In this document: piece after piece, positions 54,226 to 63,849 of the stretch
How positions within the stretch are numbered: position 1 is the first letter of the stretch
Layout of the letters: each line of letters starts with the position of its first letter
Source of the DNA: Arthrobacter caoxuetaonis
Lineage (GTDB): Bacteria > Actinomycetota > Actinomycetes > Actinomycetales > Micrococcaceae
DNA length: 64,000 nucleotides
Assembly: GCF_023921125.1 (NCBI RefSeq)
Contig: NZ_CP099466.1
Coordinates: 1,240,001-1,304,000 of the forward strand
Direction of reading: 5' to 3'
The notes under the pieces: model-generated
Told to the model about the DNA's origin: nothing
Database searches by the model: none
What the model saw: only the letters and a program-made list of their open reading frames with translations
Program-made: the position numbers and the translations under genes

Positions 54226-55566
54226 TTGAGCGTTTTACTCTTTGTCCTGGGCGTGCTGTTCGTGGCCGTCGGCATCGCCGTGTCGATTGCGCTGCACGAG
54301 GTAGGGCACCTGGTTCCGGCCAAGGCCTTCAAGGTCCGCGTCACGCAGTACATGATCGGTTTCGGCCCCACGGTGTTCTCCCGCAAGCGGGGTGAAACGG
54401 AATACGGCTTCAAGGCACTCCCGCTGGGCGGCTATGTCTCCATGGTCGGCATGTTCCCGCCGAACAAGGAAACGGCCGACGGCGATGTCCGCCGCTCCAG
54501 CACCGGCATGTTCCAGCAGCTCGCCGTGGATGCCCGGCAGGCGGAAACCGACCGCCTGGAACCCGGGGACGAGAACCGGGTGTTCTACAAACTGCCCGTC
54601 TGGAAGCGGATCATCATCATGCTCGGCGGGCCGTTTATGAACCTGCTCATCGGCGTCGTACTTTTTGCCGTGCTGCTCATGGGCTTCGGCACCTCGCAAA
54701 GCACCACCACGCTGGCATCGGTCAGTGAATGCGTGGTGACCGGCAGCCAGGCAGCCGCGGGGCAGTCAGAGTGCACCGACACCGACCCGGCCGCTCCGGC
54801 GCACGAAGCCGGGCTGCTCCCCGGGGACACCATTACCGCTTTTGACGGCAAGCCAGTTGCCAGCTGGGCCGAACTCTCCGAACTGATCCGTGAGGCTGCG
54901 GGCCGCAGCGTCACTGTCACCTACGAGCGGGACGGAGTGCAGGCGGAGGCCGGCATCACGCCCCTGCTGACCGAACGTCCCGTCACGGAGGAAGACGGCA
55001 CGCCCGTGCTGGACGACGGCGGCAATCCGGTCACGCAGGAGGTCGGCTTCATAGGCGTCGGATCCCAGACGGCCCTGGTCCGTCAGCCGGCCACCGAGGT
55101 GCTGCCCATGGTGGGGGAGAACCTGCAGAGCATTGCCGGCGTTGTCATCAATCTTCCACAGCGGCTTGCCGATGTAGCCCAAGCTGCTTTCTCCACGGAG
55201 GAACGCGATCCCAACGGACCCATGAGCGTTGTGGGCGTCGGCCGGATCGCCGGAGAGATTTCCTCCATGGAGGAAGCACCCGTGCAGAACCGTGTGGCCA
55301 CACTGATCGGACTGGTGGGCAGCGTGAACCTGGCGCTGTTCGTGTTCAACCTGATTCCGCTGCTGCCGCTGGACGGCGGGCACGTTGCCGGGGCGCTCTG
55401 GGAGTCGCTGCGGCGCGGTTTCGCCAAACTCTTCAAGCGTCCCGATCCGGGGCCGTTCGACATGGCCAAGCTGCTCCCGGTGACCTACGCGGTGGCGGTG
55501 CTGCTCATGGGGATGGGTGCCCTGCTCATTTACGCTGACATCGTGAAGCCGGTTAGTCTCTTCTAG
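54226..55566 (+). CDS. rip: RIP/RseP-type site-2 intramembrane metalloprotease
   Basis: 446 residues, start TTG with AAAGGAAG upstream. The zinc motif HExxH is in the first helix (His24-Glu25-His28, ALHEVGHLV), and the third ligand motif is LPLDGGHVAG in a late helix. One PDZ domain lies between, around residues 195-250 (AGLLPGDTITAFDGKPV). It cuts anti-sigma factors and other membrane proteins inside the bilayer; in Mycobacterium tuberculosis Rip1 controls envelope and iron-related sigma pathways. Substrates here are unknown. Co-transcribed with dxr. Confidence 0.93.
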   Translation: MSVLLFVLGVLFVAVGIAVSIALHEVGHLVPAKAFKVRVTQYMIGFGPTVFSRKRGETEYGFKALPLGGYVSMVGMFPPNKETADGDVRRSSTGMFQQLAVDARQAETDRLEPGDENRVFYKLPVWKRIIIMLGGPFMNLLIGVVLFAVLLMGFGTSQSTTTLASVSECVVTGSQAAAGQSECTDTDPAAPAHEAGLLPGDTITAFDGKPVASWAELSELIREAAGRSVTVTYERDGVQAEAGITPLLTERPVTEEDGTPVLDDGGNPVTQEVGFIGVGSQTALVRQPATEVLPMVGENLQSIAGVVINLPQRLADVAQAAFSTEERDPNGPMSVVGVGRIAGEISSMEEAPVQNRVATLIGLVGSVNLALFVFNLIPLLPLDGGHVAGALWESLRRGFAKLFKRPDPGPFDMAKLLPVTYAVAVLLMGMGALLIYADIVKPVSLF

Positions 55567-55587
55567 CTCGGGGTTTCAAGTTAAATT

Positions 55588-55636
55588 GAAACGTATTTCG
55601 ATTGCAATATGACTTGCAAACGAATATGGTTTCGAT
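55588..55636 (+). promoter_or_regulatory. leaderless promoter and repeat region of the SatD-like operon
   Basis: TTGCAA (55602-55607), a 17-base spacer, and TATGGT (55625-55630). The ATG is only seven bases after the -10, so transcription should start at or next to the start codon; no ribosome-binding site is seen. The region is AT-rich and repetitive: the dyad GAAA-CGTA-TTTC (55588-55599), TTTCGAT twice (55596-55602 and 55630-55636), and TTGCAA twice (55602 and 55614). The repeats may bind a regulator. Confidence 0.6.
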
Positions 55637-56278
55637 ATGTTCGTCATGACGATCGACCAAAAAGACAGCAGGAACAGTGCCGACCGGGTGCCGGAACTGC
55701 TGGACCTCCTCGGAACGCTGGATCTGGATCTCCCGTTTGAACGCACCGTGGGGGATGAGGTGCAGGGCGTCACCTCATCGGCCGGCACTGTGGTGGATGC
55801 CGCCCTGCTGGCCCTTCGCCAGGGCGGTTGGTCCGTCGGGATCGGCGTGGGCGAGGTCAGCCTTCCGCTGCCCGCGTCATCCCGGGAAGCCGGGGGAGAT
55901 GCCTTCGTCGCCGCGCGTGACGCCGTCGAACGTGCCAAAAAGACCGGCGACCGTCCGCCCCTGGCCGTCGCATCGGCGGGCACGGGGCCCGGCGCGGCCC
56001 CGGAAACCGTTGCCGCAGTGGCGCAGGCTGAAGCGGTCCTGATCCTGATTGCCCGGCTGGTCTGCGGCCGGAGTCCGGCCGAGTGGCGCATCCTGGAACA
56101 CGTCGAACCGCATAAATGGGGAGCCAAGACAGAAGCAGCACGTATGCTCGGGGTCAGTCCCCAGGCCGTCAGCAATGCCGTCCGGCGTTCCGGCTGGCAG
56201 GAAGAGTGGGCCGCCCGTCCCGCCGCAGCGGTGCTCCTGGAGCGCGCCGACCGGGCTGCCGGCGGAAACCAAAGCTGA
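55637..56278 (+). CDS. SatD-like protein with C-terminal helix-turn-helix
   Basis: 213 residues. The N-terminal part, MFVMTIDQKDSRNSADRVP with VGDEVQGV about 35 residues later, resembles the SatD family, whose biochemical role is not established. The C-terminal 50 residues form a helix-turn-helix (KTEAARMLGVSPQAVSNAVRRS, blocks AARMLGVS and QAVSNAVRR), so it may bind DNA, perhaps the repeats at its own promoter. No ribosome-binding site precedes the ATG; it is probably translated from a leaderless mRNA. A small membrane protein gene follows after 28 bases. It interrupts the usual rip-ispG order. Confidence 0.65.
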   Translation: MFVMTIDQKDSRNSADRVPELLDLLGTLDLDLPFERTVGDEVQGVTSSAGTVVDAALLALRQGGWSVGIGVGEVSLPLPASSREAGGDAFVAARDAVERAKKTGDRPPLAVASAGTGPGAAPETVAAVAQAEAVLILIARLVCGRSPAEWRILEHVEPHKWGAKTEAARMLGVSPQAVSNAVRRSGWQEEWAARPAAAVLLERADRAAGGNQS

Positions 56279-56306
56279 CCCGGGGTACCAAAGGGGGAGG
56301 AACGGA

Positions 56307-56765
56307 ATGGACGTCTTGTGGATCGTGCTCGGACTGGCGGCCGCCGCCGCCGGGGGATGGCCCCTCACCTCGGGTGTCCTGAAACTGGCGCGGGCCGTCG
56401 AAGCGGGGCGCCCCGGCCTGGATCCGTCCAGCGACCCCGCTGCTGACCAGGTCCGGGACCCAGCAGGAGCCGCCGTGCATCCGCTGCCGCCCCTTCCGCC
56501 CCGGCCGCCCATGCCCGCGGGGCCGGTGATCCTGCGGGGCGGGCTGGTGATCGGTTTCCTGGAACGGCTTGCCGTCGCCGCTGCCGTCCTCGCTGACGAA
56601 CCGGTCGCCATCGCGTACGTCGTGGCCGTCAAAGGCCTGGGCCGGTACGCCGAGCTGAAGGAAACACCGGCCGCGGCCGAACGCTTCATCATCGGCACGC
56701 TCACGTCCATGCTGTGGGCCGTGGGGGTTGCCGCAGCAGTCCGCGTGGCACTGCTGCAGGGCTGA
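56307..56765 (+). CDS. small membrane protein, partner of the SatD-like protein
   Basis: 152 residues from the ATG at 56307, preceded by GGGGGAGGA. Three hydrophobic segments: residues 1-27 (DVLWIVLGLAAAAAGGWPL), about 72-98, and about 128-150. The first and second are separated by a Pro-rich stretch (PLPPLPPRPPMP). The central segment GGLVIGFLERLAVAAAVLADEP with AYVVAVKGLGRYAELKE resembles the membrane partners encoded beside SatD-like genes in actinobacteria. I do not know a function; the tight pairing suggests that the two products act together. Confidence 0.65.
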   Translation: MDVLWIVLGLAAAAAGGWPLTSGVLKLARAVEAGRPGLDPSSDPAADQVRDPAGAAVHPLPPLPPRPPMPAGPVILRGGLVIGFLERLAVAAAVLADEPVAIAYVVAVKGLGRYAELKETPAAAERFIIGTLTSMLWAVGVAAAVRVALLQG

Positions 56766-56784
56766 ATCCCTTAGGGTGGAATTC

Positions 56785-57078
56785 ATGAGTATTTTTGCCG
56801 TTGAGTACGTGTACGACGCCGAGTCCGCAGAGCTGCGCGCGCAGCACCGTCCGGCCCACCGCGAGTGGCTTGCAGCCCTCGTGGAAGAAGGCAGGGTCCT
56901 GGCCAGCGGACCGTTTGCCGACGGCGCCGGCGCCCTGCTGATCTTCACGGCGGAGAGCGAAGAAGACCTGAACAACCTGCTGAAGCAGGATCCCCTGGCA
57001 GCCGGCGGGGGCATCTCGGGGCTGAAGACCACCGAATGGCAGCCCGTTACCGGCGCTTTCTCGCACCTGGCGTCCTAA
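56785..57078 (+). CDS. YciI-family protein
   Basis: 97 residues, a single YciI (ferredoxin-like) domain: MSIFAVEYVYD, the HRPAHREWLAAL helix with its conserved His, and GRVLASGPFADGAGALLIF. Members are small dimeric enzymes or chlorite-dismutase relatives, with His-Asp residues suggesting catalysis; functions are mostly unknown. The start ATG follows TAGGGT (56772-56777) by seven bases, so it may also be read from a leaderless message, although GGTGG could act as a weak ribosome-binding site. Confidence 0.85.
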   Translation: MSIFAVEYVYDAESAELRAQHRPAHREWLAALVEEGRVLASGPFADGAGALLIFTAESEEDLNNLLKQDPLAAGGGISGLKTTEWQPVTGAFSHLAS

Positions 57079-57199
57079 GCCCAGAGTGATATTCGCTCCG
57101 CTGCCCGCGCACCGTGCGCGGGCAGGTGGATAATAGGGAAGGCGCCCCTGCGCGCCGTTCACAGACTAATACTTGCCCCTTGGGCACATGGAGGAAGCT

Positions 57200-58366
57200 T
57201 TGACCTCGGTCAACCTTGGAATGCCAGCAGCACCGCCGCCCGTCCTCGCTCCGAGGCGCAAGACCCGCCAGATCAAGGTGGGCTCCGTCGGCGTCGGGTC
57301 GGACTTTCCGGTCAGTGTCCAGTCGATGACCACGACTCCGACCACCGACATCAATGCGACGCTGCAGCAGATCGCTGAGCTGACGGCGTCGGGCTGCGAT
57401 ATCGTGCGGGTTGCCTGCCCCAGCGCCGACGACGCTGCCGCCCTGCCGATCATTGCCAAGAAGTCGCAGATCCCGGTCATCGCCGATATCCACTTCCAGC
57501 CCAAGTATGTTTATGCGGCGATCGAGGCCGGCTGTGCCGCGGTCCGCGTGAACCCGGGCAACATCCGGAAGTTCGATGACCAGGTCAAGCAGATCGCCAA
57601 CGAGGCCAAGGCCGCAGGCGTCTCGATCCGGATCGGCGTCAATGCCGGTTCCCTGGATCCCCGCCTGATGGCGAAGTACGGCAAGGCCACTCCGGAAGCC
57701 CTGGTGGAATCCGCCGTGTGGGAAGCCTCGCTCTTCGAAGAGCACGACTTCCACGACTTCAAGATTTCCGTCAAGCACAACGACCCGGTGGTCATGGTCC
57801 GCGCGTATGAGCTGCTGGCCGAGCGCGGCGACTGGCCCCTGCACCTGGGCGTGACCGAAGCCGGGCCCGCCTTCCAGGGAACGATCAAGTCCGCGACCGC
57901 CTTTGGCGCACTGCTCTCCAAGGGCATCGGCGACACCATCCGCGTGTCCCTCTCCGCCCCTCCGGTGGAGGAAATCAAGGTCGGCAACCAGATCCTGCAG
58001 TCCCTGAACCTGCGTCCGCGCAAACTCGAAATCGTGTCCTGCCCCTCCTGCGGCCGTGCCCAGGTGGACGTCTATACGCTGGCCGAACAGGTCACCGCCG
58101 GACTCGAAGGCATGGAGGTCCCGCTGCGCGTCGCCGTCATGGGCTGTGTTGTCAACGGGCCGGGGGAAGCGCGCGAAGCTGATCTGGGTGTAGCCTCCGG
58201 TAACGGCAAGGGTCAGATTTTCGTCAAGGGCGAAGTCATCAAGACCGTTCCCGAAGACCAGATTGTGGAAACCCTTATCGAAGAAGCGATGAGGATCGCG
58301 GAGGATATGGGGGAGGCCGATGGCGAGGATGCTGGCACGGGTGGCCCCATGGTTACCGTCGGCTAA
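57200..58366 (+). CDS. ispG: 4-hydroxy-3-methylbut-2-enyl diphosphate synthase (flavodoxin/ferredoxin)
   Basis: 388 residues from the TTG at 57200, chosen because GGAGGA lies five bases upstream; ATG 57188 is an alternative. The TIM-barrel N-domain begins with [12 protein letters not shown] and [15 protein letters not shown]. The C-terminal [4Fe-4S] domain keeps its cysteines in [10 protein letters not shown] and [10 protein letters not shown], with the EARE-type Glu downstream. It makes HMBPP from the cyclic diphosphate in the MEP pathway, two genes' distance from dxr in function. The next gene begins inside its last 47 bases. Confidence 0.96.
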   Translation: MTSVNLGMPAAPPPVLAPRRKTRQIKVGSVGVGSDFPVSVQSMTTTPTTDINATLQQIAELTASGCDIVRVACPSADDAAALPIIAKKSQIPVIADIHFQPKYVYAAIEAGCAAVRVNPGNIRKFDDQVKQIANEAKAAGVSIRIGVNAGSLDPRLMAKYGKATPEALVESAVWEASLFEEHDFHDFKISVKHNDPVVMVRAYELLAERGDWPLHLGVTEAGPAFQGTIKSATAFGALLSKGIGDTIRVSLSAPPVEEIKVGNQILQSLNLRPRKLEIVSCPSCGRAQVDVYTLAEQVTAGLEGMEVPLRVAVMGCVVNGPGEAREADLGVASGNGKGQIFVKGEVIKTVPEDQIVETLIEEAMRIAEDMGEADGEDAGTGGPMVTVG

Positions 58367-59231
58367 GGCCGGCTCTGAGATCCGCAGCGGGCACCAGACG
58401 GGCACGCTGCGGATCCTCTCTGCCGCGGACACCGCGGCCCTGACCGAACTCGCCGCAGCAGATGCCGTGGCGAACACATTCCTGCTCTCCCATCTGGAGA
58501 CCGCCGGCACGGCCGCGCCCACCGCCTCGGGCGGCCAGATCCTGGGAGTGTTCGACGGCGGCGAGCTGGTTGCTGCGTGCTGGGCCGGCGTCAACGTGGT
58601 CCCCACGGGCGTGAGTGCCGACGTCGGCCCCGAGATCGGCGCCTACCTCGCCCGCACCGGGCGCAGGTTTTCTTCCCTCTTCGGCCCCGCTGAAGCCGTG
58701 CTGTCCCTCTGGTCCGAGCTGCGGCACACCTCCCCGCGGCCCTTCGATGTCCGCGCCGACCAGCCGCTGCTGGAAATCTCCGCTGCCTCCGATGTTCCGC
58801 CGGCCCCCGGGCTGCGCAAGGCACGCCCCTCGGACCTGGACCGGCTGCTTCCGGCCTGCACCGCGATGTTCGAGGAAGAAGTGGGCTATTCCCCGGTAGC
58901 CGGAGGCAGCCGCCACTACCGGCAACGTGTGCTTTCACTTATCCAAAAAGGACACTCGCTGGTGGAGTTCGACCCGTCAGGCGACGTGATCTTCAAGGCA
59001 GAACTCGGAACGGTCTCCAGCAGCGCCGTCCAGGTGCAGGGCGTCTGGATGAACCCGGCCTACCGCGGGCAGGGCCTGAGCGCGGGCTACATGTCCGCCG
59101 TCGTCCGGTACGCACAGGAACTTGCGCCGGTCACCAGCCTGTACGTGAACCATTACAACGCCCCCGCCCGGGCCACGTACGAAAGCGTGGGCTTCAAGCA
59201 GGTGGGTACGTTCGCCACCATCCTGTTCTGA
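58320..59231 (+). CDS. GNAT-family acetyltransferase with DUF4081 domain
   Basis: 303 residues from the ATG at 58320, with GGGGGAGG just before it; this start lies inside ispG, and since no in-frame start exists for a long way after the ispG stop, an overlap of at least 26 bases is needed. The N-terminal DUF4081 half ([28 protein letters not shown]) is followed by a GNAT domain with [22 protein letters not shown] and [19 protein letters not shown]. This two-part form is common next to ispG in actinobacteria. Acceptor unknown. Confidence 0.85.
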   Translation: MARMLARVAPWLPSAKAGSEIRSGHQTGTLRILSAADTAALTELAAADAVANTFLLSHLETAGTAAPTASGGQILGVFDGGELVAACWAGVNVVPTGVSADVGPEIGAYLARTGRRFSSLFGPAEAVLSLWSELRHTSPRPFDVRADQPLLEISAASDVPPAPGLRKARPSDLDRLLPACTAMFEEEVGYSPVAGGSRHYRQRVLSLIQKGHSLVEFDPSGDVIFKAELGTVSSSAVQVQGVWMNPAYRGQGLSAGYMSAVVRYAQELAPVTSLYVNHYNAPARATYESVGFKQVGTFATILF

Positions 59232-59280
59232 GCGCAGCCGTACCGGGTGGCCCGTCCTTACGCTGCCGGTAGCCGGACCG

Positions 59281-59286
59281 TAGGGT
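59281..59286 (+). promoter_or_regulatory. -10 element close to the lipoprotein start
   Basis: TAGGGT with TTACGC at 59258-59263 (17-base spacer) as a weak -35. The ATG follows nine bases after the hexamer, leaving almost no leader. Confidence 0.4.
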
Positions 59287-59295
59287 GGAACAACC

Positions 59296-60126
59296 ATGAC
59301 ACCGCTTCGTGCCGCTGCCTGCCTGCTGGCCGGGAGCCTGCTGGCCGGCAGCCAGCTGCTCACCGGCTGCACCGGCACGTCCGGCCCGGGGGAGCAGGAC
59401 CCCTCGCCTGCCGGGACGGCTTCTTCCGGCAGCCAGCGTGGAACGTTCCCGGCCAGTACGGATGCCGGGACTCCGCGCAGCTCCACGGGTACCAGGACCG
59501 GACCCGCGGCCGGAACCGCCAGCCGGGAACCGGACTTTTCCCCGAACCGCCTGGAAGCCGCCGTTGCGTCGGTGAACGCGAACCTGGGACTCGGCGGCGA
59601 GATCCTCACCGGGGAGTCCCTTCGGGCAGCGTTTCCCGCCGGCTCACAGGCCGCGGAGGGTGTGACCTTTGACCCGGCCGCCTGTGCCGGGATCGCAGGC
59701 ACTGACTCCGTCGCAGCAGTCCAGGACGCCTCCCTGGCAGGCCTGGCCTACGGCACCGCAGGCGAAGCGCCGACGGTGCTCAACGTCGCCGCCTACGCTG
59801 ATGATTCCCTTCTGGACAGGCTGGAGTACATCGACGAGGCCGTCCTGACCGGCTGCGCCGAAGTGAAGATGTCAAAGGACGGCCAGCAGGTCACCATCAC
59901 CAACACGCAGCTGGACGCCTCCACGGCCGCGGAGCAGACCCTTGCCCTGAACACCACCGTCAGCGGCGCCGGCAGCCAGACCCAGCTGGTGGTGGTCAGC
60001 GCGCGGACCGGCAGCGTTCGGATTGTCGTGTCGATGCCCGCGCCTGCCGATCCCCGGGCCGCAGTGCAGGAAGCAGCAGCCGTGATCGACGCCGTGCTCG
60101 AAAACCTGGGCCTGATCCTCCGCTAG
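59296..60126 (+). CDS. lipoprotein of unknown function
   Basis: 276 residues. A lipoprotein signal ends with the lipobox LLTGC (Cys25). A Ser/Thr/Gly/Pro-rich linker of about 55 residues leads to a globular domain from about residue 85 (FSPNRLEAAVASVNANLGLGGEIL). Two further cysteines (in FDPAACAGIAG and LTGCAEVKM) could form a disulfide. The domain resembles sensor-like domains of actinobacterial lipoproteins, such as the extracellular part of PknH-type kinases, but the likeness is weak. It is probably monocistronic. No substrate or partner can be named. Confidence 0.7.
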   Translation: MTPLRAAACLLAGSLLAGSQLLTGCTGTSGPGEQDPSPAGTASSGSQRGTFPASTDAGTPRSSTGTRTGPAAGTASREPDFSPNRLEAAVASVNANLGLGGEILTGESLRAAFPAGSQAAEGVTFDPAACAGIAGTDSVAAVQDASLAGLAYGTAGEAPTVLNVAAYADDSLLDRLEYIDEAVLTGCAEVKMSKDGQQVTITNTQLDASTAAEQTLALNTTVSGAGSQTQLVVVSARTGSVRIVVSMPAPADPRAAVQEAAAVIDAVLENLGLILR

Positions 60127-60240
60127 GGCGCCCCCGCCACACTGCGCGCGTGTCAGGGAGACCCGGAGCAAGCGGCTAGATTAGTACGTAGAACTTCTTC
60201 CTTAGCGTGCAGCCTGCGGCTGCAGAAACGGATTCGACGC

Positions 60241-62040
60241 GTGGTCCTTCGACTTTCCACCCTTTTCCTGCGCACCCTGCGCGAAGACCCGGCCGACGCC
60301 GACGTCGCCAGCCACCGCCTGCTCGTCCGCGCCGGCTACATCCGCCGTGCCGCTCCCGGCATCTATTCGTGGCTGCCGCTGGGCCTGCGGGTGCTGGGCA
60401 AGGTGGAGACCATTATCCGCGAGGAAATGGCCGCCATCGGAGCCCAGGAAGTCCACTTCCCGGCGCTGCTGCCGCGTGAACCCTATGAGGCCTCCAACCG
60501 GTGGACCGAGTACGGCGACAACCTCTTCCGCCTCCAGGACCGCAAGGGTGCGGACTACCTGCTGGCACCGACCCACGAGGAGATGTTCACCCTCCTGGTC
60601 AAGGACCTGTACAGCTCCTACAAGGACCTGCCCGTCTCCCTGTTCCAGATCCAGAACAAGTACCGCGACGAAGCCCGTCCGCGGGCCGGCCTGCTCCGCG
60701 GCCGCGAGTTCATCATGAAGGACTCGTACTCCTTCGATATCGATGACGAAGGCCTGGAAGCCAGCTACCAGGCGCACCGCGGCGCCTACCTGCGCATCTT
60801 CGAGCGCCTGGGACTCGACGTCGTTGTGGTCTCCGCTGTCTCCGGTGCCATGGGCGGGTCCAAGAGCGAGGAATTCCTGCACCCGACGCCGGTAGGCGAG
60901 GACACCTACGTCCGCTCGGCCGGTGGCTACGCAGCCAACGTCGAAGCGGTCACCACCGTGGCACCGGAACCGGTTGACTACACGGACGCGCCCGCCGCGC
61001 AGGTAGTGGACACCCCGGACACCCCCACCATCGAGACGCTGGTGGCGGACGTCAACGCCCGCTTCCCGAAGGACGACGGCGAATGGACGGCGGCTGACAC
61101 GCTGAAGAACGTGGTGCTTGCTGTGAGCCTGCCCACCGGAGAGCGGCAGATCGTCGTCGTCGGTGTTCCGGGCGACCGTGCCGTGGACCTCAAGCGGATC
61201 GAAGCCAACATCGGCGCGCACCTTGAGATCGGCGGCGAGCTGGGCATCGAAGCTGCCACCGAAGACGACCTGAAGAAGAACCCGGGACTGGTCAAGGGCT
61301 ACATCGGCCCGGGCCTGTCCCTGGAAGAAGCCGTGCTGGGCACCGAATCGGCCACCGGCCTGCTGTACCTCGTTGACCCGCGCGTGGTTTCCGGAACCCG
61401 CTGGGTCACCGGCGCCAACGCGGCCGGAAAGCACGTGATCGGCCTGGTCGCCGGGCGGGACTTTACCTGGGACGGTGTCATTGAGGCCGTCGAGGTCCGC
61501 GAAGGCGACGAAGCTCCGGACGGTTCCGGACCCCTTGAAGCCGCCCGCGGCATCGAGATGGGCCACATCTTCCAGCTGGGCTGCAAGTACGCCGAAGCCC
61601 TGGGCCTGAAGGTCCTGGACAAGAACGGCAAGCTCGCCACCGTGACCATGGGTTCCTACGGCGTGGGAGTCACCCGAGCCGTTGCAGCGCTGGCCGAGTC
61701 CAACCGTGACGACAAGGGCATCATCTGGCCGCGCGCCGTCGCACCGGCAGACGTCCATGTAGTGGCAACTGGCCGCGGCGACGAGATTTTCGAGGCTGCA
61801 GCAAAGCTGTCCGAAGAGCTCGAAGCAGCCGGCCTGGAGGTCATCTACGATGACCGTCCCAAGGTTTCCCCGGGCGTGAAGTTCGGCGATGCGGAGCTGA
61901 TCGGCGTTCCGACCATCCTGGTGGTTGGCCGCGGACTGGCCGACGGCGTCGTGGAGATCAAGGACCGCGCCACCGGCGAGGCAGAGAACGTCCCCGTTGC
62001 CGAAGCCGTGGAGTACGTGCTCCGCGCTGCCCGGTCCTGA
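60241..62040 (+). CDS. proS: prolyl-tRNA synthetase (bacterial type)
   Basis: 599 residues, start GTG. It is the bacterial form with an insertion (editing) domain between motifs 2 and 3, about residues 225-410 ([23 protein letters not shown] lies in it). Class II motif 1 is around [14 protein letters not shown], motif 2 is [23 protein letters not shown] (blocks NKYRDE and [10 protein letters not shown]), and motif 3 is [12 protein letters not shown]. The C-terminal anticodon-binding domain ends the protein. It charges tRNA-Pro and clears mischarged Ala-tRNA-Pro. TAGATT at 60177-60182 is a possible -10. Confidence 0.97.
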   Translation: MVLRLSTLFLRTLREDPADADVASHRLLVRAGYIRRAAPGIYSWLPLGLRVLGKVETIIREEMAAIGAQEVHFPALLPREPYEASNRWTEYGDNLFRLQDRKGADYLLAPTHEEMFTLLVKDLYSSYKDLPVSLFQIQNKYRDEARPRAGLLRGREFIMKDSYSFDIDDEGLEASYQAHRGAYLRIFERLGLDVVVVSAVSGAMGGSKSEEFLHPTPVGEDTYVRSAGGYAANVEAVTTVAPEPVDYTDAPAAQVVDTPDTPTIETLVADVNARFPKDDGEWTAADTLKNVVLAVSLPTGERQIVVVGVPGDRAVDLKRIEANIGAHLEIGGELGIEAATEDDLKKNPGLVKGYIGPGLSLEEAVLGTESATGLLYLVDPRVVSGTRWVTGANAAGKHVIGLVAGRDFTWDGVIEAVEVREGDEAPDGSGPLEAARGIEMGHIFQLGCKYAEALGLKVLDKNGKLATVTMGSYGVGVTRAVAALAESNRDDKGIIWPRAVAPADVHVVATGRGDEIFEAAAKLSEELEAAGLEVIYDDRPKVSPGVKFGDAELIGVPTILVVGRGLADGVVEIKDRATGEAENVPVAEAVEYVLRAARS

Positions 62041-62048
62041 GCACCTAA

Positions 62049-62846
62049 GTGGTCTCCGGGCTCGAGGAGATAACGCTCGCCACCATTCTTCTGGTAGTGG
62101 TGGCGGGCCTTGCAGCCGGGTGGGTCGACGCCGTTGTGGGCGGCGGCGGCCTGCTCCAGCTGCCCGCGCTTCTCCTCGTGCCCGGAATCACCCCGGTCGA
62201 GGCGCTGGCGACCAACAAGATGGGTTCCGTCTTCGGAACCACCACCAGCGCCGTGACGTACTACCGCCGTGCCCATCCGGACCTGAAGACGGCCCTGCCC
62301 ATGGCCGGAGTCGCTCTGGCGGCCAGCTTTGGCGGAGCCGTCCTCGCGGCGTCACTGCCGGCGTCGGTGTTCAAACCCATCATTGTGGTGGCCCTGATCA
62401 TGGTTGCCGTTTTCACCGCCACCAAGCCCACGGTGGGCGAGCTGACCAAGCTCCGGCATAGCGGGAACCGGCATTACTGGACCGCAGGGGCTATCGGTGC
62501 GGTGATCGGTTTCTATGACGGGCTGATCGGACCCGGCACGGGATCCTTCCTCATCATCGCGATGGTAACCCTCCTCGGGTACAACTTCCTGGCTGCCAGC
62601 GCGAAGGCCAAGATCGTGAACATGGCAACCAACATTGGCGCCCTGGCGTTCTTCCTGCCGCACGGTTCCCTGCTGTGGGGCCTGGGGCTGATCCTGGGAC
62701 TGGCCAACATGACCGGCGGCTATATCGGCGCACGCATGGCCGTGAAGCAAGGCAGCAAGTTCATCCGGATCGTGTTCCTGGTGGTGGTCGGCGCGCTCAT
62801 CATCAAACTGGGAACGGACGTCTGGATGGAGAACTTCAGCGGCTAG
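62049..62846 (+). CDS. TauE/SafE-family membrane transporter
   Basis: 265 residues, start GTG eight bases after the proS stop. It has about eight helices in two repeats with the family motifs GWVDAVVGGGGLLQLPALL in the first and GFYDGLIGPGTGSFLIIAM in the second half. Members export sulfite, organosulfonates or related anions across the inner membrane. The substrate here cannot be told. The small gap suggests read-through transcription from proS. Confidence 0.9.
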   Translation: MVSGLEEITLATILLVVVAGLAAGWVDAVVGGGGLLQLPALLLVPGITPVEALATNKMGSVFGTTTSAVTYYRRAHPDLKTALPMAGVALAASFGGAVLAASLPASVFKPIIVVALIMVAVFTATKPTVGELTKLRHSGNRHYWTAGAIGAVIGFYDGLIGPGTGSFLIIAMVTLLGYNFLAASAKAKIVNMATNIGALAFFLPHGSLLWGLGLILGLANMTGGYIGARMAVKQGSKFIRIVFLVVVGALIIKLGTDVWMENFSG

Positions 62847-62856
62847 GCCCGCTGCA

Positions 62857-63849
62857 TCAGGCCGCGGGAAGTTCCCAGACGGGCGGGAGCCCCGGGTGGC
62901 TGCGCCCCGCAAGCGCGGAGGCCACCCACACCGAGCGCTGCGCATCCCCATGCTGCCCCTCGCCCACATAATCCACCGCGTTGACGACTTCTCGGAGGAT
63001 GCTCCATTCCCTGGCAGCGTCCGGATCAAGGCCGCCCGCGTCGCAAAGAAGGCGGAGCCGGTCCTGCAGTGACTGTTCCGGCGCCTCCGGGTCCAGGTCC
63101 TGGAGCCGGTTCCACAGCATGGGTGCGACGGCGTACTCGGGTTCCCCGAGGACTGCCTGGGGATCGATCGCCGCCCAGCCGCTGTGGGGCGCGAGCCGAT
63201 GCAGGACGTTTTCGCAGTGCAGGTCAGCGTGCACCAGGACGTCCCGGTTCCAGCGGCGGCCGACGACGCCGCGGGTCTGGCAGACCTGGAGCGCCTCCTC
63301 CAGCAGCCAGCGTTCAAACGGCCGGCCCAGTGCCTCCCAATCCGCCGGCAGCTGATCGGAAAGCTGTTCCGCGTGTTCAGCGACGGACGGAACGGCTGCC
63401 CACAGCGGGTCATCGCCGGAGGGCAGGGATAACATACGGATCAGTCCGCCCCATACCTCCGCGGCCTGCTGCACGGGTACCCCCGCCAGGGTGGTTCCGG
63501 GATCCAGCCGCTCGAGCAACAGTGCCGTGCCTGCTGGATCCTGGGCAAGCAGCCGGACAGCGCCGGTACCGTTCCACAGCTGCAGGGCAGCCGCTTCCGT
63601 TGCGGACTCCGGGTGCGGGTACGGGAACTTCAGTACGGCCGGGGTCCCTCCGGCGGCGGAGCGCACCGGAACCACCAGCGCACCGTGTCCGTGCCAGCTG
63701 TGTGAAGCTGCGCCGGGGTCGGTGACCATGCCAAAGTCCACCAACGCGGTTTCCACGAGTTCCGGAAGCCCATCAAGCCATTCCCTGCCCTGCCGTGTCC
63801 GCACATAGCGCAGGCGCAGCGCCTCGGGTACGGTGACGGCGGCTGCCAT
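62857..63849 (-). CDS. APH(6)-like phosphotransferase (streptomycin kinase family)
   Basis: 330 residues from the ATG at 63849, chosen for the GGGAGG five bases before it; an upstream in-frame start has no such site. It has a kinase-like fold: VLKFPYPHPESATEAAAL with the ATP-binding Lys, the catalytic loop VHADLHCENVL (HxDxxxxN) and the metal-binding Asp in WAAIDPQAVLGEPEY. These are typical of the aminoglycoside/hydroxyurea phosphotransferase family (Pfam APH_6_hur). Many chromosomal members in soil actinobacteria have unknown substrates, so resistance to streptomycin cannot be claimed. It runs convergent to the TauE gene, ten bases away. Confidence 0.85.
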   Translation of the reverse strand: MAAAVTVPEALRLRYVRTRQGREWLDGLPELVETALVDFGMVTDPGAASHSWHGHGALVVPVRSAAGGTPAVLKFPYPHPESATEAAALQLWNGTGAVRLLAQDPAGTALLLERLDPGTTLAGVPVQQAAEVWGGLIRMLSLPSGDDPLWAAVPSVAEHAEQLSDQLPADWEALGRPFERWLLEEALQVCQTRGVVGRRWNRDVLVHADLHCENVLHRLAPHSGWAAIDPQAVLGEPEYAVAPMLWNRLQDLDPEAPEQSLQDRLRLLCDAGGLDPDAAREWSILREVVNAVDYVGEGQHGDAQRSVWVASALAGRSHPGLPPVWELPAA

